Shown one piece after another: positions 1-4,262 of a stretch of 5,039 nucleotides of DNA; position 1 is the stretch's first letter, and the number at the start of each line of letters is the position of its first letter. The notes under the pieces were generated by a model. The model did not search any database, was not told where the DNA came from, and saw only the letters and a program-made list of their open reading frames with translations. The stretch covers positions 1-5,039 of the forward strand of contig USML01000108.1 in assembly GCA_900555855.1 (NCBI GenBank), read 5' to 3'. This DNA is from an uncultured Eubacteriales bacterium (GTDB lineage Bacteria > Bacillota > Clostridia > Oscillospirales > Butyricicoccaceae). Both the position numbers and the translations under genes were made by a program.

Positions 1-7
1 AAAGCAT
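1..7 (-). CDS. Start of an unidentified minus-strand gene, cut by window edge
   Basis: Only the ATG (5-7), one Leu codon and one further base are inside the window, so nothing can be said of the product. The start is credible because on the minus strand AAAGGAGG (17-24) sits 9 nt before the ATG, and a TGATACAAT extended -10 element lies a further 17 nt upstream. The gene is codirectional with kbl but separated from it by a strong terminator, so it is probably a separate transcription unit. This is inferred from signals only; no coding sequence is available to confirm it. Confidence 0.4.
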
Positions 8-41
8 GGGTCGTTTCCTCCTTTCCTGTGATCGCAGGCTC

Positions 42-50
42 ATTGTATCA
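42..50 (-). promoter_or_regulatory. Extended -10 promoter for the gene at the left edge
   Basis: Read on the minus strand this is TGATACAAT: an extended -10 (TGn) followed by TACAAT, 5 of 6 matches to TATAAT. No good -35 hexamer lies 16-18 nt upstream (the region is a T-rich run), which is tolerable for extended -10 promoters. A start point near 35 would give a leader of about 28 nt carrying the SD at 17-24. It lies just beyond the kbl terminator, as expected for the next gene's promoter. Confidence 0.45.
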
Positions 51-111
51 CCGGGAAATCAAGAAAAAAGGCGAAAACAAGAAGGAAACTGGAAAATATT
101 CTTAAAATTTG

Positions 112-137
112 AAAAAAGAGGGGCAAATGCCCCTCTT
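112..137 (-). terminator. Intrinsic terminator of the tdh-kbl operon
   Basis: On the minus strand a 9-bp perfect stem (AAGAGGGGC, 137-129, paired with GCCCCTCTT, 124-116) closes a 4-nt ATTT loop and runs straight into a T-run (117-112, the first two Ts being in the stem). This is a canonical Rho-independent terminator. It lies about 75 nt beyond the kbl stop codon and before the next gene's promoter, so it ends the tdh-kbl transcript. Two other hairpins lie between it and kbl. Confidence 0.88.
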
Positions 138-148
138 GAGACTGTCGA

Positions 149-169
149 AAAACCGCTTCGCTGGGTTTT
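149..169 (-). repeat. Terminator-like hairpin between two stronger hairpins
   Basis: On the minus strand AAAACC (169-164) can pair with GGTTTT (154-149). A further GC pair doublet inside is reached across a 2-nt bulge, with a GAA loop. The 3' arm runs on as TTTTTCG, so it resembles a weak terminator. Its first bases overlap the outer arm of the 15-bp palindrome at 168-201, so the two structures compete. It may be part of a repeated palindromic unit rather than a dedicated terminator. Confidence 0.45.
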
Positions 170-201
170 ATTCCCCGCAAAACTCGTTTTGCGGGGAATA
201 A
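168..201 (-). terminator. Perfect 15-bp inverted repeat just after kbl
   Basis: The arm TTATTCCCCGCAAAA (168-182) is repeated exactly in reverse complement at 187-201, with a 4-nt loop (183-186). A G-U pair (167-202) and three GC pairs (163-165 with 203-205) extend it past one bulged base. It starts 9 nt after the kbl stop. There is no T-run directly after it on the minus strand (AAAACCC follows), so it is less a classical terminator than a 3'-end stabilising stem, a bidirectional palindrome or a REP-like unit. As structure it is certain; its role is inferred. Confidence 0.6.
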
Positions 202-210
202 GCCCGCAGA

Positions 211-1404
211 TCACTTTTCCAGGCCCATCTCCCGCCGCACCTCTGCAAAGCAGCGGACGGCAAAGTCCAGATCCTCCTTCGTGTGGCCGGCGGAGATCTG
301 GGTGCGGATCCGGTCCTTGCCCCGGGGCACCACGGGATAGCAGAAGCCCACCACATAGACGCCCTTTTCCAGCATCCGCCGGGCGAATTCGTTGGCGATG
401 CGGGGGTCGTAAAGCATGACGGGGACGATGGGATGCTCGCCGGGCAGCAGGTCAAAGCCCAGCTTTTCCATCTCCGCCCGGAAGTAGCGGGCGTTTTCAT
501 GGACCTTGTCCCGCAGGGCGGTGGAGCCCTCCAGAAGGTCGATGGTGCGGATGGTGGCGGCGCAGATGGCGGGCGCCAGCGTGTTGGAAAACAGATAGGG
601 GCGGGAGCGCTGCCGCAGCAGCTCCACGATGGGCCGGCGGGCCGCGGTATAGCCGCCGGAGGCGCCGCCCATGGCCTTGCCGAAGGTGCCGGTGATGATG
701 TCTACCCGGCCCAGAACGCCGCAGTATTCACAGGCGCCCCGGCCGTGTTCTCCCATGAAGCCAACGGCGTGGCTGTCGTCCACCATGGTCAGGGCGTCGA
801 ACTCGTCGGCCAGGTCGCAGATGGACTTCAGGTCGGCGATATAGCCGTCCATGGAGAAGACGCCGTCGGTGGCGATCAGGATCTTTTTGCAGCCGGAGGC
901 CCGGGCGTCGGCAAGCTGGGCCCGCAGGTCGGCCATATCGTTGTTTTTATAGCGGTAGCGCTTTGCCTTGCAGAGACGCACGCCGTCGATGATGGAGGCG
1001 TGGTTCAGCTCGTCGGAGATCACGGCGTCCTCCGGGCCCAGCAGCGTCTCAAACAGGCCGCCGTTGGCGTCGAAGCAGGAGGAATAGAGGATGGCGTCGT
1101 CCGTGCCGGCGAAGGCGGCGATCCGCCGCTCCAGCTCCTTGTGGATCTGCTGGGTGCCGCAGATAAAGCGGACGGAGGACAGGCCGAAGCCCCAGCGGTC
1201 ATAGCTCTCCTTTGCCGCCTGGATCAGATGGGGGTCGTTGGAGAGTCCCAGATAATTGTTGGCGCAGAGATTGACCACGCCGCGCTTTTCGGTGGTGTCG
1301 ATGCGGGAGCGCTGGGGGGTGGTGATGATCCGCTCCTCCCGCCAGGTGCCGGCGGCACGGATGGCCTCCAGCTCGGCCTCAAAGGCCCGCAGGGCAGATT
1401 TCAT
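211..1404 (-). CDS. kbl: Glycine C-acetyltransferase (2-amino-3-ketobutyrate CoA ligase)
   Basis: A cytoplasmic PLP enzyme of the alpha-oxoamine synthase family (fold type I). It cleaves 2-amino-3-ketobutyrate with CoA to glycine and acetyl-CoA, the second step of threonine breakdown. At 397 aa it is close to the 398 aa of E. coli Kbl and is collinear with it. Visible landmarks: CANNYLGL (47-54); the cofactor-stacking His135 in [21 protein letters not shown] (209-218), with Asp209 and His212 contacting PLP; the Schiff-base Lys243 in [14 protein letters not shown]; and the substrate-carboxylate Arg367 in [11 protein letters not shown]. All key residues are present, so it should be active. The ATG at 1404 is preceded by AAGGAGGAG (1411-1419). 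It follows tdh by 22 nt on the same strand, which fits a shared mRNA. The family also holds BioF and HemA-type synthases, but the tdh neighbour and the sequence fit Kbl best. Confidence 0.96.
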   Translation of the reverse strand: MKSALRAFEAELEAIRAAGTWREERIITTPQRSRIDTTEKRGVVNLCANNYLGLSNDPHLIQAAKESYDRWGFGLSSVRFICGTQQIHKELERRIAAFAGTDDAILYSSCFDANGGLFETLLGPEDAVISDELNHASIIDGVRLCKAKRYRYKNNDMADLRAQLADARASGCKKILIATDGVFSMDGYIADLKSICDLADEFDALTMVDDSHAVGFMGEHGRGACEYCGVLGRVDIITGTFGKAMGGASGGYTAARRPIVELLRQRSRPYLFSNTLAPAICAATIRTIDLLEGSTALRDKVHENARYFRAEMEKLGFDLLPGEHPIVPVMLYDPRIANEFARRMLEKGVYVVGFCYPVVPRGKDRIRTQISAGHTKEDLDFAVRCFAEVRREMGLEK

Positions 1405-1426
1405 AAAAAGCTCCTCCTTCTGTTGT

Positions 1427-2467
1427 TTATTTCGTCCAGTCCAGAATGACCTTGCCGCTGCGGCCGCTGTTCATGGCGGCAAAGCCCTGTTCAAACTCCG
1501 TGTAATGGAAGCGGTGGGTGATGACGGGGGTCAGATCCAGACCGCCCTGGACCATATAGCTCATCTGGTGCCAGTTGTCCATCTTGCGGCCGTAGATGCC
1601 CTGCAGGGTGAGGCCCTTGCCGATGATCAGGTTCATATCCAGCGAGACGGGAGTGTTGCTGATGCCCAGCAGGGAGACCTTGCCGCCGTTGCGCATGACG
1701 GAGAGCAGCTGCTTCAGCGCTTCGCCGCTGCCGGACATCTCCAGGCCCACATCAAAGCCCTCCGTCAGGCCCTGCTGGTGCATGACCTGGGTCAGGTCCT
1801 CCCGGCCGGTGTTGACGGCGGCGTCCACGCCCATTTTTTTTGCCAGCTCCAGCCGGTAATCGTTGCGGTCGGTGATGATGACCCGCCGCGCGCCGGCATA
1901 TTTGCAGATGCCCGCGGCAATGATACCGATGGGGCCTGCGCCGGTGATCAGCACATCCTCGCCCACCAGATCCCACATGAGGGCCGTGTGGGTGGCGTTG
2001 CCGAAGGCGTCGAAGAAGGCCACCACATCCTCCGGCAGGCTCTCGTCGATGAGGATCACATTGGTCTCGGGGATGCAGACATATTCCGCGAAGGCGCCGT
2101 CCCGGTCCACGCCCACGCTGGTGGTGTTGCGGCACCACTGGATGTTGCCCGTGTGGCAGTTGCGGCAGTGGTGGCAGGTGATATGGCCCTCGCCGGAGAC
2201 CCGCTGGCCCACCTTCAGACCGGTGACGCCGGCGCCCAGCGCCGCGATCTCGCCCACATATTCGTGGCCGATGGTCATGGGCGGGTGGGTAATATGCTCC
2301 CGGGCCCAGGGATCCCAGTTGTAAATGTGCACATCCGTGCCGCAGATGGCGGTCTTGTGGATCTTGATCAGCACCTCGCCGGGGCCGGGAACAGGGACGG
2401 GGACCTTCCGCAGCTCCAGGCCGGGGCCGGCGGCGGGCTTGACGATGGCATCCATCATGCGCTCCAT
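1427..2467 (-). CDS. tdh: L-threonine 3-dehydrogenase (zinc, NAD-dependent)
   Basis: A medium-chain, zinc-dependent alcohol-dehydrogenase-family enzyme oxidising L-threonine to 2-amino-3-ketobutyrate with NAD+. The unstable product is normally handed to Kbl, encoded next. From the ATG at 2467 it has 346 aa (E. coli Tdh 341). Seen: catalytic-zinc ligands Cys42 ([12 protein letters not shown]) and His68-Glu69 (GHEYVGE); four structural-zinc cysteines at 98, 101, 104 and 112, with the same spacing as E. coli Tdh; Rossmann motif GAGPIG (176-181) with Asp200 ending the second strand, which favours NAD+; and FGNATHTAL (155-163). I chose 2467 because AGGAGG (2477-2482) lies 9 nt upstream. The in-frame TTG at 2509 would put that SD inside the coding region. 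An in-frame ATG three codons further in is possible but less well spaced. The order tdh-kbl is the reverse of E. coli kbl-tdh. Sorbitol or butanediol dehydrogenase is a family alternative, made unlikely by kbl. Confidence 0.95.
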   Translation of the reverse strand: MERMMDAIVKPAAGPGLELRKVPVPVPGPGEVLIKIHKTAICGTDVHIYNWDPWAREHITHPPMTIGHEYVGEIAALGAGVTGLKVGQRVSGEGHITCHHCRNCHTGNIQWCRNTTSVGVDRDGAFAEYVCIPETNVILIDESLPEDVVAFFDAFGNATHTALMWDLVGEDVLITGAGPIGIIAAGICKYAGARRVIITDRNDYRLELAKKMGVDAAVNTGREDLTQVMHQQGLTEGFDVGLEMSGSGEALKQLLSVMRNGGKVSLLGISNTPVSLDMNLIIGKGLTLQGIYGRKMDNWHQMSYMVQGGLDLTPVITHRFHYTEFEQGFAAMNSGRSGKVILDWTK

Positions 2468-2530
2468 GTTCGTTTTCCTCCTGCATACAAAAATTTGGCG
2501 TTTTTGCAAATGTGTATCTGTTATAAGGAC

Positions 2531-2559
2531 AGTTTATGCGAAAAAGCGGAAAATGTCAA
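2531..2559 (-). promoter_or_regulatory. Sigma-A-type promoter of tdh-kbl
   Basis: On the minus strand a perfect -35 TTGACA (2559-2554) is followed after exactly 17 nt by TAAACT (2536-2531), 4 of 6 matches to TATAAT. Transcription would start near 2524, giving a leader of about 57 nt before the tdh ATG. An 11-bp palindrome, TCAATAATTGA (2560-2570), abuts the -35 and could be a small operator, though it is short and AT-rich enough to be chance. No threonine-responsive leader or riboswitch is evident in the leader. Confidence 0.7.
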
Positions 2560-2570
2560 TCAATAATTGA

Positions 2571-2683
2571 AATTTGTCCGTGGGCAATCCGCGTCTCGCG
2601 GACAGTTTTCCGCGATGGCGGTTCCGGGTCCCCGCGGGGCTTGCCTCCCGGCAAAGTGGCGCGGAGCGGGCAAGCGCCCACCG
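2571..2683. other. GC-rich non-coding zone with clustered short hairpins
   Basis: This lies between the tdh promoter and the palindromic repeat; I find no convincing gene. It holds several perfect short inverted repeats: TCCGCG/CGCGGA (2588-2593, 2597-2602), TCGCGGA/TCCGCGA (2596-2602, 2609-2615), the palindrome CCCCGCGGGG (2630-2639), and TTGCC/GGCAA (2641-2645, 2650-2654, 4-nt loop). The first two share an arm, so they are mutually exclusive. The zone is probably part of, or debris from, repeat elements like the one immediately to its right. No promoter or SD points to a product here. Confidence 0.5.
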
Positions 2684-2685
2684 CC

Positions 2686-2891
2686 CCTTGCCTCCCCTGT
2701 GTAAGGGGAGGTGGCGAACGAATGTGAGCCGGAGGGGTTGTAGGTACGGTGCAGGAGAAGGTTGCCTGGTACCGGTTGCCCGTTCCTATCCGACACTTAC
2801 AACCCCTCAGTCAAACCCTTTGGGTTTGCCAGCTCCCCTTACACAGGGGAGCCAAGGGGCTGGGATATCCCCTTACACAGGGGAGGCAAGG
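2686..2891. repeat. Palindromic intergenic repeat element (MITE/REP-like), about 206 bp
   Basis: The outer ends, 2686-2709 and 2868-2891, are a perfect 24-bp inverted repeat. Inside it a second, imperfect inverted pair runs from 2684-2742 to 2798-2859, both arms ending in GGGGTTGTA or its complement at the inner side. Each of the three arm copies carries a small hairpin: CCTCCCCT/AGGGGAGG (2691-2711), GCTCCCCT/AGGGGAGC (2832-2852) and CCCCT/AGGGG (2869-2883). The right arm also has CAAACCC/GGGTTTG (2812-2828). There is no transposase and no clear target-site duplication. I recall similar CTCCCCTTACACAGGGGAG units between genes in high-GC gut Clostridia, but cannot check copy number here. It explains the spurious reading frames that cross this stretch. 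Confidence 0.75.
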
Positions 2892-2892
2892 C

Positions 2893-2931
2893 GCGGAACT
2901 TGCGCGGCGCGGTGCCGCCCGGCGCTTCCGC
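2893..2931. repeat. Imperfect GC-rich stem-loop between repeat and promoter
   Basis: GCGGAA (2893-2898) pairs with TTCCGC (2926-2931). Inside, past a 2-nt bulge, GCGC (2902-2905) pairs with GCGC (2922-2925), and further GC pairs continue past a bulge. No T-run follows on either side, so it is not an intrinsic terminator. It could be the degraded end of the neighbouring repeat or simply a consequence of very high GC content. Confidence 0.35.
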
Positions 2932-2954
2932 AGAAACGCCCGCAATCAGGGGGC

Positions 2955-2983
2955 TTGCCAGAGGAGCGCCGCTGTGCTATGAT
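2955..2983 (+). promoter_or_regulatory. Extended -10 promoter for the DUF1292-like gene
   Basis: TTGCCA (-35, 2955-2960; 5 of 6 matches to TTGACA) is followed by a 17-nt spacer and TATGAT (-10, 2978-2983; 5 of 6), with TGC directly before it making an extended -10. The predicted start near 2990 gives a leader of about 40 nt to the ATG at 3030. It is the first good promoter to the right of the repeat element and drives the 3030 gene and probably the 3313 gene. Confidence 0.72.
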
Positions 2984-3029
2984 AAGCAAAGATGCCGCCG
3001 GTGCGGCAGGGAAAGGAGCGGCTTTTGGT

Positions 3030-3278
3030 ATGGACGAAAAACAGAGGATCCCGCTGACGCTGGAGGACGGCTCGGTGCTTTTGTGCGAGGCGGTGGGCGT
3101 GTTTTCCTACGGAGGAAGGGACTATGTGGCGCTGATCCCGCCGGATCGGGGCGGCGCGGCGGAGATCTTCCGCTATGAGACCCGCGGAGAGACCTATGAC
3201 ATCCGCTCCATCGACGACGACCGGGAATATGACCGGGCCGCCGCGGAATATGAGCGGCTGATGGACCGGCCGGTCTGA
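3030..3278 (+). CDS. Small DUF1292 (YrzB-like) family protein
   Basis: An 82-aa acidic cytoplasmic protein without signal peptide or membrane segment. The N-terminal half, IPLTLEDGSVLLCEAVGVFSYGGRDYVALIPP (7-38), has the pattern I associate with DUF1292/YrzB proteins: a TLEDG-type opening strand, then a 'G-x-Y-x-x-L-x-P' strand. Next come EIFRYE (45-50) and an acidic 'DIRSIDDDREYDRAAAEYERL' tail. This family is widespread in Firmicutes and has no settled biochemical role, so none is assigned. The start is set by AAAGGAG (3012-3018), 11 nt before the ATG, and by the promoter at 2955-2983, which lies downstream of other possible in-frame starts. A weak GC hairpin (3269-3284) spans the stop codon. 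The next gene follows after 34 nt. Confidence 0.82.
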   Translation: MDEKQRIPLTLEDGSVLLCEAVGVFSYGGRDYVALIPPDRGGAAEIFRYETRGETYDIRSIDDDREYDRAAAEYERLMDRPV

Positions 3279-3312
3279 GCCGGCACAACACCAAAAACGG
3301 AGGACAGAGGCT

Positions 3313-3528
3313 ATGGCATGGATCGCTTTGCGCTATCGGGGCGAGGAATATACGGCGAAGCAGCTCATCGACATTTCCCGGCGCTTTCTGGAGGGCAGCG
3401 GCTGCGCCTTTCAGGGCTATGAGATCTACGACGACTGCGACCTGCTGATGATCACCGGCACGGACGCGGCCGGCACGGAGAGCAGCTTTGAGCTTTCGCT
3501 GGACGAGCTGGGGGAGTATCTTGGGTAA
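3313..3528 (+). CDS. Unrecognised 71-aa acidic protein
   Basis: I do not recognise a family. The protein is soluble and acidic, with no signal peptide or membrane segment. It begins MAWIALRYRGEEYTAKQLIDISRRFLEG, which suggests a strand then a helix, continues with a second strand-rich part (GYEIYDDCDLLMITG, about 36-50), and ends in an acidic helix SFELSLDELGEYLG (58-71). Coding is supported by GGAGG (3299-3303) with 9-nt spacing, codon use like its neighbours, and its position 34 nt after the DUF1292-like gene with no terminator between. The two are likely co-transcribed. No clear intrinsic terminator follows, so read-through into rimP is possible. Confidence 0.72.
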   Translation: MAWIALRYRGEEYTAKQLIDISRRFLEGSGCAFQGYEIYDDCDLLMITGTDAAGTESSFELSLDELGEYLG

Positions 3529-3552
3529 GGCGCCTTGGCGCGCTCCCCGCAA

Positions 3553-3599
3553 TTTTGCGCGATTTTGTGCGATTTTTGGGGCATTTTTCCCGGTTTTTT
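3553..3599. promoter_or_regulatory. Five helically phased T-tracts upstream of the rimP promoter
   Basis: T-runs begin at 3553, 3563, 3573, 3584 and 3594 (lengths 4, 4, 5, 5, 6), that is every 10-11 bp. This is the arrangement that gives intrinsic DNA bending. The last run ends 12 bp before the -35 hexamer of the rimP promoter, in the zone contacted by the RNA polymerase alpha C-terminal domains. The first three units are near-copies of one another (CGCAATTTTG, CGCGATTTTG, TGCGATTTTT), so they may have arisen by local duplication. An upstream activating role is inferred from placement. Confidence 0.55.
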
Positions 3600-3611
3600 C
3601 CGGAAATGCCC

Positions 3612-3640
3612 TTGCAAAGTACAAAACGGTATGGTATAAT
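3612..3640 (+). promoter_or_regulatory. Strong extended -10 promoter of rimP-nusA
   Basis: TTGCAA (-35, 3612-3617; 5 of 6 matches) with a 17-nt spacer and a perfect TATAAT (-10, 3635-3640). The bases TGG directly before the -10 add an extended -10 element. Transcription should begin near 3647, leaving a leader of about 80 nt before rimP that contains the hairpin at 3664-3696. This is the best promoter in the window and is consistent with a constitutively expressed housekeeping operon. Confidence 0.88.
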
Positions 3641-3663
3641 TGCGCCGTAAGTTAGGATGTTGG

Positions 3664-3696
3664 AAAGAAAGAGTGGGCTTCGGTCCACTCTTCTTT
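3664..3696 (+). promoter_or_regulatory. rimP-nusA leader hairpin with UUCG tetraloop
   Basis: AAGAGTGGGC (3669-3678) pairs with GTCCACTCTT (3683-3692) around a C(UUCG)G tetraloop, ten pairs including one G-U. Past a bulged A (3668), four more pairs form (3664-3667 with 3693-3696). The 3' side is U-rich (CUCUUCUUUAUU), so it could act as a leaky terminator or attenuator in front of rimP-nusA, or protect the transcript's 5' end. I recall AGAGTGGG/CCCACTCT hairpins before rimP in other Clostridia, but cannot verify this here. In E. coli the nusA operon is known to be autoregulated, which makes attenuation plausible. No alternative antiterminator pairing was identified. Confidence 0.62.
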
Positions 3697-3728
3697 ATTG
3701 AGATTTTGCGCTTGAGAAAGGCGGAAGC

Positions 3729-4193
3729 ATGACACAGAAGGAAGCCGTGCGCCGGGTGACGCAGCTGGTTTTGCCCCTTTGCGGGGAAGCCGGCCTCTCC
3801 CTTTGGGATGTGACATTTGAAAAGGAGGGCCGGCAGCATGTGCTGACGGTCTATATTGATAAGGAGCCGGCGGTGGACATCGGCGACTGCGAGCGCATCT
3901 CCCGGGCGCTGGATCCGCTTTTGGACGCGCCGGAGTTTGACAGCCTGCCGCCCTATATGCTGACGGTGTCCTCCGCCGGGCTGGAGCGGCCGCTGAACCG
4001 GGAGGAGCATCTGCGCTGGGCCCTGGGCAAGGAGATCGTTTTGCGGTTTTACCGCCCGATGAACGGCGCGCGGGAGCTGACGGGGACGCTGCGCTCCTTC
4101 AACGAGCAGGAGCTGCTGCTCCAGACGGAGGCAGGGGAGACCGCCGTTCCCCGGGCCGCCGTGGCCCAGGCGCGGCTTTCTTTCACCTTTTGA
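3729..4193 (+). CDS. rimP: Ribosome maturation factor RimP
   Basis: A cytoplasmic 30S assembly factor of about 150 aa (here 154) that acts in late small-subunit maturation; known as YlxS in Bacillus. The N-terminal alpha/beta domain (about 1-82) shows GLSLWDVTFEKEGRQHVLTVYID (22-44) and the conserved VDIGDCERISRALDPLLD (49-66). The linker motif SSAGLERPL (81-89) corresponds to the family's SSPGLDRPL. The C-terminal SH3-like domain (about 90-154) follows, ending in the usual basic-hydrophobic strand. It sits directly before nusA, the standard order. The ATG at 3729 is preceded by AAAGGCGG (3717-3724), a one-mismatch SD close to the start. The promoter and hairpin leader lie just upstream, and nusA follows after 69 nt. 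Confidence 0.96.
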   Translation: MTQKEAVRRVTQLVLPLCGEAGLSLWDVTFEKEGRQHVLTVYIDKEPAVDIGDCERISRALDPLLDAPEFDSLPPYMLTVSSAGLERPLNREEHLRWALGKEIVLRFYRPMNGARELTGTLRSFNEQELLLQTEAGETAVPRAAVAQARLSFTF

Positions 4194-4225
4194 GCATAGG
4201 ATAATAAAAAATAAATTGAAATAGC

Positions 4226-4246
4226 TTCGCCGCGGCTTGCGGCGGA
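4226..4246 (+). repeat. GC-rich hairpin in the rimP-nusA gap
   Basis: TTCGCCGC (4226-4233) pairs with GCGGCGGA (4239-4246) around a GGCTT loop, eight pairs with one G-U, preceded by an AT-rich run (4200-4223). There is no T-run after it, so it is not a terminator. It lies only a few bases before the nusA SD (AGAGGAAGGA, 4250-4259) and could tune nusA translation or mark an RNA-processing site between the two genes. Confidence 0.45.
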
Positions 4247-4262
4247 AAGAGAGGAAGGAACC

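Noticed and set aside
283..1449. A 388-codon plus-strand open frame lying across kbl
   Set aside because: It is antisense to a fully conserved Kbl reading frame. The product is a low-complexity Gly/Ala/Val/Asp-rich string without motifs, as GC-rich antisense frames give, and no suitable SD or promoter was seen.
2468..2509. In-frame TTG start 14 codons upstream for Tdh
   Set aside because: It would place the strong AGGAGG (2477-2482) inside the coding region and add a basic tail unlike the family N-terminus.
2468..2524. Riboswitch or T-box in the tdh leader
   Set aside because: The predicted leader is only about 57 nt, with no long stem, T-box motif or terminator; too short for a known aptamer class.
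1256..2566. A 436-codon plus-strand open frame across tdh and the kbl start
   Set aside because: It is antisense to tdh, whose zinc and NAD-binding motifs are intact on the other strand. The translated product is compositionally biased and unrecognisable.
2686..2891. CRISPR array (three similar repeat copies)
   Set aside because: The copies are in mixed orientation, the spacing is unequal (about 120 and 15 bp), and no spacer-repeat regularity exists. They form nested inverted repeats instead.
2699..2891. Insertion sequence with a transposase
   Set aside because: No frame in the intergenic region resembles a transposase, and no clear target-site duplication flanks the palindromic element.
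2574..3029. N-terminal extension of the DUF1292-like gene to an upstream in-frame start
   Set aside because: The extension translates the palindromic repeat and the promoter at 2955-2983, giving 'SPYTGEARRG'-type peptides typical of false proteins from such repeats. The ATG at 3030 has the SD and matches the family's length.
4177..4205. Separate promoter for nusA in the AT-rich rimP-nusA gap
   Set aside because: GATAAT (4200-4205) resembles a -10, but no -35 better than TTCTTT is at the right distance and no TGn precedes it.
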